Origin: Archivesica marissinica
Lineage: Eukaryota > Mollusca > Bivalvia > Venerida > Vesicomyidae
Length of the DNA: 64,000 nt
NCBI GenBank assembly: GCA_014843695.1
Contig: CM026391.1
Coordinates: forward strand, 19,544,871 to 19,608,870
Direction: 5' to 3'
In this document: positions 1-10,445 of the stretch, piece by piece
How positions within the stretch are numbered: the first letter of the stretch is position 1
Layout of the letters: each line of letters starts with the position of its first letter
Notes under the pieces: generated by a model
What the model saw: only the letters and a program-made list of their open reading frames with translations
Told to the model about the DNA's origin: nothing
Database searches by the model: none
Made by a program: the position numbers and the translations under genes

Positions 1-1695
1 ATGCATGGTAACCGTTGGCGACACATGTCCATTTTGTACTAGAGTGTGCTCACCGATTCCATTTGTCATGGGATTCTGTCTACTAATGTCTTCATGCACA
101 AGTTTCTTGATCTGTGATATAGAGTTAATTCCTTTCGCTTTATACGTCGGGTTTGTTACAATTCCGTTACGTTTTCGACGTGTTTCAGGCGATCTCATTT
201 CTAAAGCACTCTGTCCCATGAACGGCTTGGCTGCAGACTGATCCGGCGTCTTCCTTCTCTGCTGCTCTAACAATTGCAAACTACTTTTTAAGCTAATATT
301 TGGATGACATGGATTAATTTTCCACACTTCCTCATCACTAATCTCGGCATTATACGGATTCATGGTTATGTTTATTGTTGCCGAGGATAGTTTATCTTTA
401 TTAAGACTAGAATACTTCCCTACATGTTTTGAATTAAACTTTCCAGTAGTTGCTGGCGAGAATTTAAGACGACTATCTGTCCCTGAATGTGTGACTACTT
501 GACCAACTGTCGGTGAACCGAGCGGGGACTGAACAGGACTTTGTGGTTCACTAACGGGTGAAAGAATACGACTGATTGGACGAGAGCGATTTCTCGTCAT
601 TGAACATTGCTGAAGTTGCTGAGTGAAGGTTAGACAGTCGCTCTCCGTCGGGTGGGTTTGAGACGAGCTCATCGCGCTACCTAGTGAACTCTGATTGGTG
701 GAGCTGGTTAAATAACTAGATTTGGAAGAGTTATTGGACAGCAAGGATTTGCGGCGATCAAAAGTTGAATCTGGCGACTCTGAAGGTGAGCTCGTAATGT
801 GAATGCCATTTAATACTGCTGGCGTACCAGACGAAATTGTCACGCTTGAATTCACAGTCAATATTGCAGTTCCCGACACTGGTGTATTTGCTTGCTGAGC
901 TGAAGATTTTGTATCATTACTGGCACTAGATGCGGAGGATGAACTTCTGCTTTTTGGACCGGTTGGAATACTGGCACCATACTCTTCTAACAATTTTATC
1001 ACATTAAGGTGTCCACTTTTTAAAGCCACCTTCATCGGAGTCCGTCCAAACTGATCCGCATGGTTTGGATTTGCTCTAGACTGTAGCAACACTCTCACAA
1101 CATCATCGTGTCCCTCCTGAGCCGCGATACACAAAGCCGTGGCACCCTGGTTACAGGCATGATCCACAGATGCACCAGTTTCTAATAAATATTGCACAAC
1201 CCGTTCGTGACCCTGCCATGCAGCTGATTGCAAGGCCGTCCTATTGTCATTATCCACGTCATCCACTGATGTACTGCAGCGACATAAAACTTCCACGATG
1301 TCATAATGACCCTGCCATGCAGCAACATGCAACGCAGTCCGTCCCTCATGGTCAACTAAATCTACTTTTGCTCCTTTCTGCAATAACAATCCAGCTATTC
1401 GGAATTTATTTTCTAATGCTAACACATACACGGTTGACCGTCCGTCTGCATCTCTATAATCAATATCAGCACCAACACTGTGTAGATAGTCCACACAATC
1501 TCTATGTCCTTCTATTGCAGCACCCCTTAATGCAGTTTTACCATCATGTGACTTTTTATCAACCAATGAGCTGTGTTCTATTAATAGATGTACAACCGGT
1601 AAATGTCCTTCTTGCGCAGCCAAATGTAACGGAATGCGACCATCATTATCTACCTCATTCACCTTAGCCAGGTGTTCTATCAGTGTTGCAATCAC
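1..1695 (-). CDS. ANKRD50: ANKRD50 orthologue, partial 3' coding exon
   Basis: The minus strand is open for 565 codons from a splice acceptor at 1696 to the window edge, with no stop. Residues 16-243 are seven ankyrin repeats of about 33 residues (for example GRTALHVAAWQGHYDIVEVL and GATALCIAAQEGH). Residues 244-565 are a Ser/Pro/Gln-rich tail. The last repeats and the tail motifs SSPSESPDSTFDRRKS, SRSRP-type patches and RKRNGIVTNPTY match, from memory, the C-terminal third of vertebrate ANKRD50, including the order of motifs, so this is orthology rather than a generic ankyrin hit. The family protein is large (about 1400 residues in human), has an N-terminal NTPase-like domain, and is described as an endosomal partner in SNX27-retromer-WASH cargo recycling; none of that N-terminal part is in the window. 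The true C-terminus and stop lie before position 1. The exon begins at GTG (valine) in the middle of a repeat, so this is not a translation start. The long plus-strand ORF at 1170-1667 is its antisense shadow. Confidence 0.93.
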   Translation of the reverse strand, partial: MIATLIEHLAKVNEVDNDGRIPLHLAAQEGHLPVVHLLIEHSSLVDKKSHDGKTALRGAAIEGHRDCVDYLHSVGADIDYRDADGRSTVYVLALENKFRIAGLLLQKGAKVDLVDHEGRTALHVAAWQGHYDIVEVLCRCSTSVDDVDNDNRTALQSAAWQGHERVVQYLLETGASVDHACNQGATALCIAAQEGHDDVVRVLLQSRANPNHADQFGRTPMKVALKSGHLNVIKLLEEYGASIPTGPKSRSSSSASSASNDTKSSAQQANTPVSGTAILTVNSSVTISSGTPAVLNGIHITSSPSESPDSTFDRRKSLLSNNSSKSSYLTSSTNQSSLGSAMSSSQTHPTESDCLTFTQQLQQCSMTRNRSRPISRILSPVSEPQSPVQSPLGSPTVGQVVTHSGTDSRLKFSPATTGKFNSKHVGKYSSLNKDKLSSATINITMNPYNAEISDEEVWKINPCHPNISLKSSLQLLEQQRRKTPDQSAAKPFMGQSALEMRSPETRRKRNGIVTNPTYKAKGINSISQIKKLVHEDISRQNPMTNGIGEHTLVQNGHVSPTVTMH

Positions 1696-1710
1696 CTGAA
1701 AATAAACAGG
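1696..1710 (-). other. Splice acceptor of the ANKRD50 exon
   Basis: On the minus strand the sequence reads CCTGTTTATTTTCAG directly before GTGATTGCA, a pyrimidine-rich tract ending in AG. Ankyrin homology begins exactly after it. The in-frame sequence further upstream (HPVYFQ) does not look like an ankyrin repeat, which supports this boundary over the second AG near 1748. Confidence 0.85.
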
Positions 1711-2030
1711 ATGGACAATTAATGACAAATTAACAATATTTAGTACCTGTAATAAGATATTTTATCAATATTTCAACTTGTTTCCCAATCCAGCTAATAT
1801 AAATTTGTATAAACTAAGTAAACATTCATAATAAAGGCCAGAATCGCATGTAGTCCCAGTAATATCTATAAACTAAGTAAGCATTCATAATAAAGGCCAG
1901 AATCTCATGTAGTCCCAGTAATATCTATGGAGGTGGGGTAGATATTCTGACTGCTTCTCCACTGATTGATACCTACATAGATAGTAGTATAATAGCTTAA
2001 ATCTCTTGTCAACCATGCTAAATTAACTAC
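1711..2030. repeat. Intronic fragments of MITE T1, duplicated
   Basis: A 59-bp segment (TAAACTAAGTAA, then CATTCATAATAAAGGCCAG, then GTAGTCCCAGTAATATCTAT) occurs twice in tandem at about 1810-1927. It is followed by a diverged piece of the T1 interior (GGAGGTGGGGTAGATATTCT) to about 2000. The same internal sequence occurs in T1 copies at 17706, 30504, 39550 and 50340. Confidence 0.7.
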
Positions 2031-2040
2031 AAAGTGATCC

Positions 2041-2335
2041 TGTGTTTTACGTTTATTTATTATCGCTACTGATTGCCCATCATATGAGCGACGCCTCCTG
2101 AAGAGATTAGTCATTTTAGATTTTTGGAGGATTGTCTGTAGTGCAATGATACAATGAGACCCATTCCAGAATCTCCTCCGATTCATTTACATGCACGGTG
2201 TACAACACCCAAACGAAACCTCAGTTTTAAGTCCCATCTGAAAGACTGTTAAATTTTATTAGGGTCAGACGGGGGATCGAACCTGCGATCCCTGTATTAC
2301 CAGTACAGCATGTTACCACTGGACTACAGATCCTT
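2041..2335 (-). mobile_element. SINE S3 (tRNA-Thr-like head), near full length
   Basis: The minus strand starts with a tRNA-like head, TGTAGTCCAGTGGTAAC (A-box region) and GGTTCGATCCCC (B-box). Between them is a stem CTGTA/TACAG around the loop CTGGTAA, which gives a GGT (Thr) anticodon. The body continues through GTCTTTCAGATGGGA-type sequence and CACCGTGCACGTAAA to a tail near CGATAAATAAACGT. It is one of about eight copies in the window, so it is a SINE and not a functional tRNA gene. Confidence 0.9.
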
Positions 2336-2351
2336 CTGACAAAGTGATAAG

Positions 2352-2505
2352 CTTTTAAATCATTTATAATGTTCATTAAAGAATGAGATTTTAAATCATT
2401 TACAATTTTCATTAAAGAATGAGATTTTAAATCATTTATAATTTTCATTAAAGAATGAGATTTTTATAAATCATTTACAATTTTCATTAAAGAATGAGAT
2501 TTTAC
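2352..2505. repeat. Minisatellite, about 43-bp unit, 4 copies
   Basis: The motif TTTTCATTAAAGAATGAGAT followed by TTTAAATCATTTA recurs four times with small changes, immediately beside the S3 head. It is AT-rich and non-coding. The 2506-2727 stretch after it is AT-rich with a short TA run and nothing else recognisable. Confidence 0.9.
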
Positions 2506-2727
2506 ATACAAAATTGTATCCTATAATCAATGATATAGGTATATATATATATAGGATATAATTAATGTTTATTTATTGTCCATATCAATTTAAATACCTC
2601 ATAAATAATTTGGAGTAGGTCTCAATGTTTTCAACAATATGTTAACATATTCTGTTTCAAGATAAATTAAAATATAAAACCAATACATTTAATTGGGATT
2701 CATATAAACTTTAAGCTTGTATGTATG

Positions 2728-2934
2728 TATGTTCCATTAATGTCAAACCCCTTGCGGGGACCTAGACATGTTTTCCTGGGCAGGCTTAGCCGACCTAAGT
2801 GGTTAACCAGTACTAAGCAATGTGTGTGAGGTGCCCTTGCTCAGTGACACTACATACGTGGCCTGACCGAGTATCAAACCCGGGACCGCTCGATTCCAAA
2901 TCCGACGCTCTACCACTGGACCACGGACGCCACA
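2728..2934 (-). mobile_element. SINE S6
   Basis: The minus strand carries a tRNA-like head (CGTGGTCCAGTGGTAGAGCG and GGGTTTGATACTCGG as A- and B-boxes). A body through GAGCAAGGGCACCTCACACA and GGTTAACCACTTAGGTCGGC follows, ending near TTAATGGAACATACATACAT. A plus-strand copy lies at 54838-55060, which fixes the element limits. Confidence 0.85.
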
Positions 2935-3050
2935 AAAGCTTGTTTCTCGACCCATATCGGTTCCAATGTATAACAATTGTGTTTATATATGTGTTTGATC
3001 CGAATAAAATATGTTTAAACTAATACATTTAATTGTTTCATTTTATTGGT

Positions 3051-3312
3051 TTAATTAGTCGCACCAACAGCGTCGGTCATAATGATGGAAACTCTCCAGG
3101 TATTATTGGTGGAGGAAGACCCTGGGCAACCCCTATGAGAGGTATCTCGGGCACTGCCGGGCACCCAGGTAGAACCACTGACCTTCCCCCAGCCAGCTGG
3201 ATACCTTCCACACATGACAGAATTCGACACCCCTGTGGGATTCGAACCTACAGCGGTGAGGGGCAAGTGATTTGAAGTCAATGACCGTAACCACCCAGCC
3301 ACGGATCGGACA
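3051..3312 (-). mobile_element. SINE S4 (Leu/Ser-type tRNA head)
   Basis: The minus strand begins GATCCGTGGCTGGGTGGTTA, has a possible CAA anticodon loop (TTCAAAT), an apparent long variable arm, and the B-box GGTTCGAATCCCA. The rest of the element includes CCAGCTGGCTGGGGGAAGGT and CCTCCACCAATAATACC. Related copies or fragments lie at 18085, 35998, 48735 and 59410. Confidence 0.8.
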
Positions 3313-3413
3313 CCCCCTGAAACCAATACAATGGTGGAATCAGGTTGTGGACTCACACATTCGAGATCCCACCTAGAAGCGGCTATAGTTGTATGCTTGC
3401 ATGTGGTGAACGG

Positions 3414-3654
3414 CTAACCCATTCAACACCAAGTAACTCACATGGACTGGTCCATGATATTCATAAACCAATAAATGAATCAGAAAATCACATTTGGACA
3501 AGTTCATTTATCAAAATGGGTAATTATGTCTAAAAATAGTCATATCACTGGCAAAAAGTGCAGATCCTGATGAGACGGCTCATCACGAGCCGGCTCATCT
3601 GGATCTACACTTTTTGTAAGCCTATTTAGAGGTCTGTGGTGTTGAAAGGGTTAA
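3414..3654 (+). mobile_element. MITE T2, full length (241 bp)
   Basis: It starts CTAACCCATTCAACACC and ends GGTGTTGAAAGGGTTAA, giving imperfect TIRs bounded by TTAA (the left one has mutated to CTAA). Inside is a long hairpin whose arms contain GTGCAGATCCTGATGAG and CTCATCTGGATCTACAC. It is nearly identical to the copy at 47169-47409, so it moved recently. TTAA sites with CCC/GGG termini are typical of piggyBac-type elements; no transposase is present. Confidence 0.9.
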
Positions 3655-3918
3655 GAAGGTTGTATATTTATTGATGAATGATATTATAAAGGTCCAAGGT
3701 TACATTCCTTTAATTAATTAATTAATTAATTAGTAGGTCGTTATTTAACTTTTATGACCTATCACATGAAACTGTCTTGTTGCATTGTTTGTTATTATTG
3801 AAGTATAACACAAGTTCACCGGCAACCAAGCTAGAAGTTATTATTTTGGCAAGGCGACTTCAGGAAGGTAAAAATAATATTTGACTAAATGTACAATATT
3901 TCAATTTTAAACAAAATA

Positions 3919-4008
3919 CAGTCGATCTTGTCTTAAACAGCCAGTGAGGGTAAGCCATGGGAATGGCCACTAATATTAGAGGTGACCACTTAACACAGGG
4001 TTACAGTA
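3919..4008. mobile_element. Fragment of P1 element
   Basis: TACAGTCGATCTTGTCTTAA at the left and ACCACTTAACACAGGGTTAC at the right are diverged P1 TIRs with TA at both ends. Inside is a shortened core (AAACAGCC, GTGGCCACT-like). It looks like a decayed internal-deletion copy. Confidence 0.6.
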
Positions 4009-4035
4009 TCGTTGTTAACCTGGATAAATGTAATG

Positions 4036-4165
4036 TTGGATAAATTGGAAAGAATGGGCAAAAAACATAGATCCAGATCAGCCGCGGTGTAACGCCACGA
4101 CTGATCTGGATCTATGTTGATTACACATTCCACCACATTTATTAGGCAGGTTGAGTGTTAATATG
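4036..4165. mobile_element. Fragment of MITE T4
   Basis: A palindromic core (ACATAGATCCAGATCAGCC and its complement CTGATCTGGATCTATGT) is flanked by GAATGGGCAAAAA and a degenerate end GGCAGGTTGAGTGTTAAT. This is one of the two hairpins of a T4 element; the other is missing. Confidence 0.65.
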
Positions 4166-4296
4166 AAACAATGTTACCAACTCAGACTGGGGCCATTGTT
4201 TGAATCCCGGCAACAGTTGCATAATTGCATAACAATGCACAACATGCAATTTGCTTTCACAAATATCGAGAGCGATTTTTTTTTTTTAAATTTATT

Positions 4297-4530
4297 TTAC
4301 AATGATTGCGAAGCAAGTTTTAACAACTTATATTAATCACTCTAGTTGGCGCGGATGAAAGCGTATATGTGGTCTTTAGTGTGGGAGGAAACCGGAGTAC
4401 CAGGAGAAAACCCACCTGTCTGATCTGGCGACCACCATACCATCTCACATACTTCCCGGTCCGAGGATCAAACTCGGGTTGCATTGGTGAGAAGCGAGCG
4501 CGCTAACCACTGCGCTTATCGGACAGCCAA
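4297..4530 (-). mobile_element. SINE S2, full length
   Basis: The minus strand starts GGCTGTCCGATAAGCGCAGT (A-box region) with B-box-like GAGTTTGATCCTC. It then has a central GTTTTCTCCTGGTACTCCGG and TTTCCTCCCACAC segment and a 3' tail GAGTGATTAATATAAGTTGT then TTGCAATC. The central segment resembles the conserved core of widely distributed animal SINE superfamilies (recalled, not searched). Confidence 0.88.
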
Positions 4531-4689
4531 TTAACACGCTTATCAGCACATGCATTTCCCAGTCATGCAAATATTGCTATCTTACGTAAATAATCCAAAT
4601 CAAGATTATGAAATTGACATTCAATATAACGCATTACTGGTAAGTTATACATTTTACTATTGGTTGGCTGGCGACTTGTCTCCATGTCC

Positions 4690-5475
4690 CACTCGAGTGT
4701 GGCTACATTTATTCCCGCAACTCAGATCCCCATATGTCCCACTCAATTTATTCCCAATACTCAGGGGATTTATACCCGCAACTCAGGTCCCACTCAAGAA
4801 CTGGCTACATTTATCCCACAACTCAGGTCCCACTCAAGAACTGGCTACATTTATCCCACAACTCAGGTCCCACTCAATAACTGGCTACATTTATCCCACA
4901 ACTCAGGTCCCACTCAAGAACTGGCTACATTTATCCCACAACTCAGGTCCCAGTATGTCCCACTCAATAACTGGCTACATTTATCCCACAACTCAGGTCC
5001 CAATATGTCCCACTCAAAACTGGCTACATTTATCCCACAACTCAGGTCCCATATGTCCCACTCAATAACTGGCTACATTTATCCCACAACTCAGGTCCCC
5101 AATGTCCCACTCAAGAACTGGCTACATTTATCCCACAACTCAGGTCCCAGTATGTCCCACTCAAGAACTGGCTACATTTATCCCACAACTCAGGTCCCAG
5201 TATGCCCCACTCAAGAACTGGCTACATTTATCCCACAACTCAGGTCCCAATATGCCCCACTCAAGAACTGGCTACATTTATCCCACAACTCAGGTCCCAA
5301 TATATCCCACTCAAGAACTGGCTACATTTATCCCACAACTCAGGTCCCAATATATCCCACTCAAGAACTGGCTACATTTATCCCACAACTCAGGTCCCAG
5401 TATGTCCCACTCAAGAACTGGCTACATTTATCCCACAACTCAGGTCCCCAATGTCCCACTCAAGAACTGGCTAGA
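4690..5475. repeat. Minisatellite, 40/50-bp unit, about 15 copies
   Basis: The unit is ACTGGCTACATTTATCCCAC then AACTCAGGTCCCACTCAAGA. About half the units carry an extra 10 bp (CAGTATGTCC or CAATATGTCC), giving mixed 40- and 50-bp periods. Neither length is a multiple of three, so open frames shift between units; the resulting ORFs are not genes. Confidence 0.95.
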
Positions 5476-5823
5476 TGCTAAGCAATGATGCTACAAAACA
5501 ACATGACATCTTCGCACCAGTTGACAGACACTTCCTTCATTTGTTATTTATCGCATGAACTAGCTTGTATCTGAATCAATATATAGCCATCATATCATGG
5601 ATTGCCTTGCCATCATAGATTTCCTTATATGAAACTAGTGTAACATAAGAAATTGTGTCATGTGACTAAATAATATAGCACTCACTTATTAGAAATGGAG
5701 GAAACCGCAATTCCAGTAAACATACACAAATGTGAAAATTGATACAATACATTGCAACAGACAATTCATTCAGGTGTTTTTCTTATTTAAAACTGAAAAC
5801 TCTGCAAATATGTCATAAAAAAA
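5476..5823. other. Unassigned AT-rich spacer
   Basis: No coding signal or TIR was recognised. The last part (CTTATTTAAAACTGAAAAC, then CAAATATGTCATA) resembles the T5 interior seen at about 50935-50965. This suggests that the following array grew from a T5 copy. Confidence 0.5.
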
Positions 5824-6114
5824 ATTAGAATTGTGGTGTAACGACTTATTTCAGTAGAATTGTGGTGTAACGACATATTTCAGTAGAATTGTGGTGTAAC
5901 GACATATTTCATTAGAATTGTGGTGTAACGCATATTTCATTAGAATTGTGGGAACGTCATATTTCATTTGAATTGTGGGTAACGTCATATTTCATTAGAA
6001 TTGTGGTGTAACGTCATATTTCATTTGAATTGTGGTGTAACGTCATATTTCATTAGAATTGTGGTGTAACGTCATATTTCATTTGAATTGTGGTGTAACG
6101 ACATATTTCACTTA
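5824..6114. repeat. Minisatellite, about 30-bp unit, about 10 copies
   Basis: The unit is TTAGAATTGTGGTGTAACGT then CATATTTCAT, with CGAC/CGTC and CAG/CAT variants and two shortened units. Part of the unit (TTAGAATTGTGG) also occurs in T5 MITEs. Four reverse-complement units of this array lie inside the array at 6945-7905. Confidence 0.93.
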
Positions 6115-6155
6115 TTCTCACTGCTGGCATGTAAAGAGTTCATAAGCGTTGATAT

Positions 6156-6820
6156 GAAATGTAATCTTACAATTCTCTATATACTTACATATTGTAATCT
6201 TACAATTCTCTATATAATTACATAATGTAACCTTACAATTCTCTATATACTTACATATTGTAATCTTACAATTCTCTATATACTTACATATTGTAATCTT
6301 ACAATTCTCTATATAATTACATAAAACCACACCAAAACAAAAACCACAACCAAAATGTAACCTTACAATTCTCTATATAATTACATAATGTAACCTTACA
6401 ATTCTCTATAAGGAGAGAAACTATATAAGCTCTGCTTCCGTTTTGATCCTTTCCTATTCTTTGATTTTGTGTGCATGTATTGTTTTGTGAATGTATATAG
6501 TGGAATAAATATGTTTAAACCAATTCTCTATATACTTACATATTGTGACTCATATACTTACATAATGTAACCTTACAATTCTCTATATACTTACATATTG
6601 TGACTCATATACTTACATAATGTAACCTTACAATTCTCTATATAATTACATATTGTGACTCATATACTTACATAATGTAACCTTACAATTCTCTATATAA
6701 TTACATATTGTAACTCATATACTTACATAATGTAACCTTACAATTCTCTATATAATTACATATTGTGACTCATATAATTACATATTGTGACTCATATACT
6801 TACATATTGTGACTCACTAA
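6156..6820. repeat. Compound minisatellite, about 32-bp and 50-bp units
   Basis: Units built from AATCTTACAATTCTCTATAT then ACTTACAT repeat, first alone and later alternating with TGTGACTCATATACTTACAT. The array is broken at 6324-6352 by an A/C-rich stretch and at 6408-6520 by about 110 bp ending in GGAATAAATATGTTTAAAC. That ending is a retroelement-like tail also seen near 3001 and 33995. Confidence 0.9.
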
Positions 6821-6944
6821 ATGTTTACACATTCACCATGGAACAATCAATAACATATGTAGACAGATGGACATTGAGGAGCAATAACACTGTTTATCTA
6901 TTGATCTCCCTAAAATAAGCATCAAAATATGATCCCTGCCCAAA

Positions 6945-7905
6945 CATACTGGTAATTGCACTGTCAACACATACTGGTAATTGCATTGTCCACACATACT
7001 GGTAATTGCATTGTCCACACATACTGGTAATTGCACTGGCAACACATACTGGTAATTGCATTGTCCACACATACTGGTAATTGCATTGTCAACACATACT
7101 GGTAATTGCATTGTCCACACATACTGGTAATTGCACTGTCCACACATAATGGTAATATGACGTTACACCACAATTCAAATGAAATATGACGTTACACCAC
7201 AATTCTAATGAAATATGACGTTACGCCACAATTCAAATGAAATATGACGTTACGCCACGGCATTGTCCATACATACTGGTAATAATGCAATGTCCACACA
7301 TACTGGTAATAATGCAATGTCCACACATACTGGTAATTGCACTGTCCACACATACTGGTAATTGCACTGTCCACACATACTGGTAATTGCATTGTCCACA
7401 CATACTGGTAATTGCATTGTCAACACATACTGGTAATTGCATTGTCCACACATACTGGTAATTGCACTGTCCACACATACTGGTAATTGCATTGTCCACA
7501 CATACTGGTAATTGCACTGTCCACACATACTGGTAATTGCACTGTCCACACATACTGGTAATAATGCATTGTCCATACATACTGGTAATAATGCAATGTC
7601 CACACATACTGGTAATAATGCAATGTCCACACATACTGGTAATTGCACTGTCCACACATACTGGTAATTGCAATGTCCACACATACTGGTAATTGCATTG
7701 TCCACACATACTGGTAATAATGCAATGTCCACATACTGGTAATAATGCAATGTCCACACATACTGGTAATAATGCAATGTCCACACATACTGGTAATAAT
7801 GCAATGTCCATACATACTGGTAATAATGCAATGTCCATACATACTGGTAATAATGCAATGTCCACACATACTGGTAATAATGCAATGTCCATACATATTA
7901 ATGGA
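6945..7905. repeat. Minisatellite, 25/27-bp unit, about 35 copies
   Basis: The units are TGTCCACACATACTGGTAAT followed by TGCAC/TGCAT (25 bp) or AATGCAA (27 bp). Runs of the 25-bp type lie in the middle and runs of the 27-bp type toward both ends. The array is interrupted at 7154-7258 by units of another array. Several overlapping ORFs arise from the repetition and have no coding support. Confidence 0.95.
7154..7258 (-). repeat. Foreign minisatellite block inside another array
   Basis: Four units of ATATGACGTTACACCACAAT then TCAAATGAA are the exact reverse complement of the 30-bp unit at 5824-6114. They sit between two TACTGGTAAT-type units of the host array. Confidence 0.93.
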
Positions 7906-8138
7906 TCGTGATAACATTATTTTAACGGTACCTGTGTATCCAAATACAGGTAAATCAGGAATATTACCCGATAATTGACGTTAATTTGAATATTTTCGTA
8001 TTCTTCAATTTAAATGCGTTGATTTATTTTGTAACCGATTTGTGGTCTAGTGGATAGTTACGAGCAATACCCTGAAAAAGGTGGTTACCAGTATTTATTA
8101 ATTTATTAACCCCTACCGTAAGAACGGTGGTTGCTGTG

Positions 8139-8273
<135 letters not shown>

Positions 8274-9045
8274 AGCAATCCTGTGTGTTTACAGGATAAC
8301 TAAAATAGTTGTGGATGAATTTTAATGAAACTTAGATATTGGGAGAAATAGGTCACGGCAGGTGGTCATAGTAGTCAGCCCAGCGCCGGGGGGGGGGGGG
8401 TTTACATTTCTCCGAGTGCTATTCTTTAGTTTATAGTAATATACAGTAATTGTCCAAAATGATTAAACCAATTAAATCTTTAATTTCTGACTGGTCCCCA
8501 CCCCCACCCAGCAACAATTTGTATCTACATCTAAAATTATCATATCTTATATGATACCACTAATTTATAGGTCAGTTTAAGAGAAGATTGATGGACATCC
8601 TTTAAGCTATGATACAGCTGTGCTGATTAAATGAATACATTAATTTTATCTAATGATAGGTACATTCCATGTGCAAATGTCTGTAACAATTGCACAAATG
8701 ATACACTTGTACATTTGTATAATGTTTCTAAACTGAAACTGAAGTATGTCTGAACAATTGGTTATCAAGAAGTAATTTGTTTTAATCTGAAACTTTTCAT
8801 GACACATCATCAGACAGAGAAAGAATGCAAGGGTGAGTGGGGTTATATACAACACCAGGTATTTTAGTGACATTTTAACTTTGTGATGACAAATTAACTT
8901 GTCAAACGTTTATTTAACTTATTACTAATGATGTCCATCACGAAGAGACAACTTTCCTGCTATTATGAATTGATCAGGTGATGCAGTAATAAAAATAAAT
9001 GGTTTTAGTGGCAACGGAAAAATTATAATAATATTAAACAGGACA
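8274..9045. other. Unassigned spacer with a poly-G run
   Basis: A run of 12 G lies near 8389-8400, beside GCGCC. The rest is AT-rich, with no repeat family or conserved ORF that I recognise. Confidence 0.5.
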
Positions 9046-9047
9046 TA

Positions 9048-9400
9048 GGCTGTCCGATTAGCACAGCGCTTTCATCTGCGCCAACGAGAGTGATTAATAT
9101 AAGTTGCTAAAACTTGCTTCGCAATCGTTGTAATCAGTGGAAGTCGTGATAGCGCAGTGGATGCAAGTTCGCTTCAGGTGCGAAAGGTCCGGAGTTCGAG
9201 CCCCGCTGGAGCCGTTACGATTGTGCCCATAGGCAAGGAATTTAAATTCCACATTGCCTCTTCTTTCTCCCTCGTGGCGATGGATGCCATTAGGAAGAGA
9301 GTGATTAATATACGTTGTAAGAACTTGTTTCGCAATCGAGCTAAAATAAATTTGTATAAACTAATCGTTGTAAAATAAATAAAGTTTAAAACTAAACAGG
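9048..9400 (+). mobile_element. SINE S2 (internally deleted) split by SINE S1
   Basis: The flanks are an S2 copy that jumps from its head (GTCCGATTAGCACAGCG) straight to CTTTCATCTGCGCCAACGAG and its tail. A complete S1 at 9139-9362 sits in that tail. AATCGTTGTAA is present on both sides of S1 as an 11-bp target-site duplication. S2 is therefore older than S1 at this locus. Confidence 0.88.
9139..9362 (+). mobile_element. SINE S1, full length, with target-site duplication
   Basis: The head has A-box TAGCGCAGTGG and B-box GAGTTCGAGCC. The anticodon-stem region TTCGC/GCGAA with GAAAGGTCC resembles tRNA-Val (from memory). The body contains GGCAAGGAATTTAAATTCCA and CTCGTGGCGATGGATGCCAT. The tail is AGAACTTGTTTCGCAATCGA then AAATTTGTATAAAC. 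Confidence 0.9.
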
Positions 9401-9486
9401 ACATTACTTATATAGATAAACAGCACAATGGCAGAGTCTGGAAGAATAGGTATTGATCACATAATTATACGGTTATATGTAAAATA

Positions 9487-10008
9487 ACTGTTAGAGAGCA
9501 TTTGGGTACCACTGTTAGAGAGCATGTGGATACCACTGTTAGAGAGCATTTGGGTACCACTGTTAGAGAGCATTTGGGTACCACTGTTAGAGAGCATTTG
9601 GGTACCACTGTTAGAGAGCGTTTGGGTACCACTGTTAGAGAGCTAGAGAGCGTTTGGGTACCACTGTTAGAGAGCGTTTGGGTACCACTGTTAGAGAGCA
9701 GTTTGGGTACCACTGTTAGAGAGCGTTTGGGTACCACTGTTAGAGAGCATTACCAAACATGGGTACCACTGTTAGAGAGCATTTGGGTACCACTGTTAGA
9801 GAGCGTTTGGGTACCACTGTTAGAGAGCATTTGGGTACCACTGTTAGAGAGCATTTGGATACCACTGTTAGAGAGCGTTTGGGTACCACTGTTAGAGAGC
9901 ATTTGGGTACCACTGTTAGAGAGCATGTGGGTACCACTGTTAGAGAGCATTTGGGTACCACTGTTAGAGAGCGTTTGGGTACCACTGTTAGAGAGCGTTT
10001 GGGTAGCA
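9487..10008. repeat. Minisatellite, 24-bp unit, about 21 copies
   Basis: The unit ACTGTTAGAGAGCATTTGGG then TACC is highly regular, with CAT/CGT variants and a few 1-9 bp insertions. The 24-bp period keeps several frames open on both strands, which explains the ORFs there. Confidence 0.96.
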
Positions 10009-10089
10009 CAGCACTTCATTTTGTCTATAACCGTAAACCGTATAATTATCTGATCAATAAGAAACTTACAGTGTGCCCCTCCCACAATG

Positions 10090-10445
10090 AGAAACATTAG
10101 TCAGTTACTGCCCCCTGAATACTCCTATATTGGTCCTCTTAATTGGTTTCCTCTGTTTTTATCGTTATTTCCTTTGCACCATATGTTTTCCATTTTCATC
10201 CCTATTCTTGTCTTATAATGATTAAATCTCGACAGATATCCTTTAGCATATCCAATGGATACCTTACTGTAAATATTGGTTCATTTAATTAACATGATTT
10301 TGATAAAATTACATTTATCCTAACGCAACATCTAGTTTGACGACAACAGTAAAAACAAAGGATTCCAACTAAAAGGACCAATATACATTTCGGGATAAAT
10401 CTGACTTTATCCATCAAGGGAGGTAATAGAAAAACCAGTAATGTC
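10090..10445 (+). mobile_element. Dispersed element X7, copy 1
   Basis: The segment runs from TTAGTCAGTTACTGCCCCCT to GGGAGGTAATAGAAAAACC. It shares, in reverse orientation, its landmarks with 37762-38130: TATTGGTCC, CGACAGATATCC, TATCCAATGGATAC and CAAAGGATTCCAACTAAAAG. No ORF or clear tRNA head is seen; the class is unknown. Confidence 0.75.

Noticed and set aside
1170..1667. 165-residue plus-strand ORF
   Set aside because: It lies wholly antisense to the ANKRD50 exon, whose minus-strand frame has clear homology; it is a shadow.
7233..7917. Tyr/Cys-rich ORFs on the minus strand
   Set aside because: Arise from a 25/27-bp minisatellite with phase changes; no conserved protein character.
9139..9215. 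tRNA gene (and similar heads at 2260, 15186, 57184, 63440)
   Set aside because: A- and B-boxes are present, but every copy continues into the same SINE body and tail, occurs many times, and has mismatched stems.
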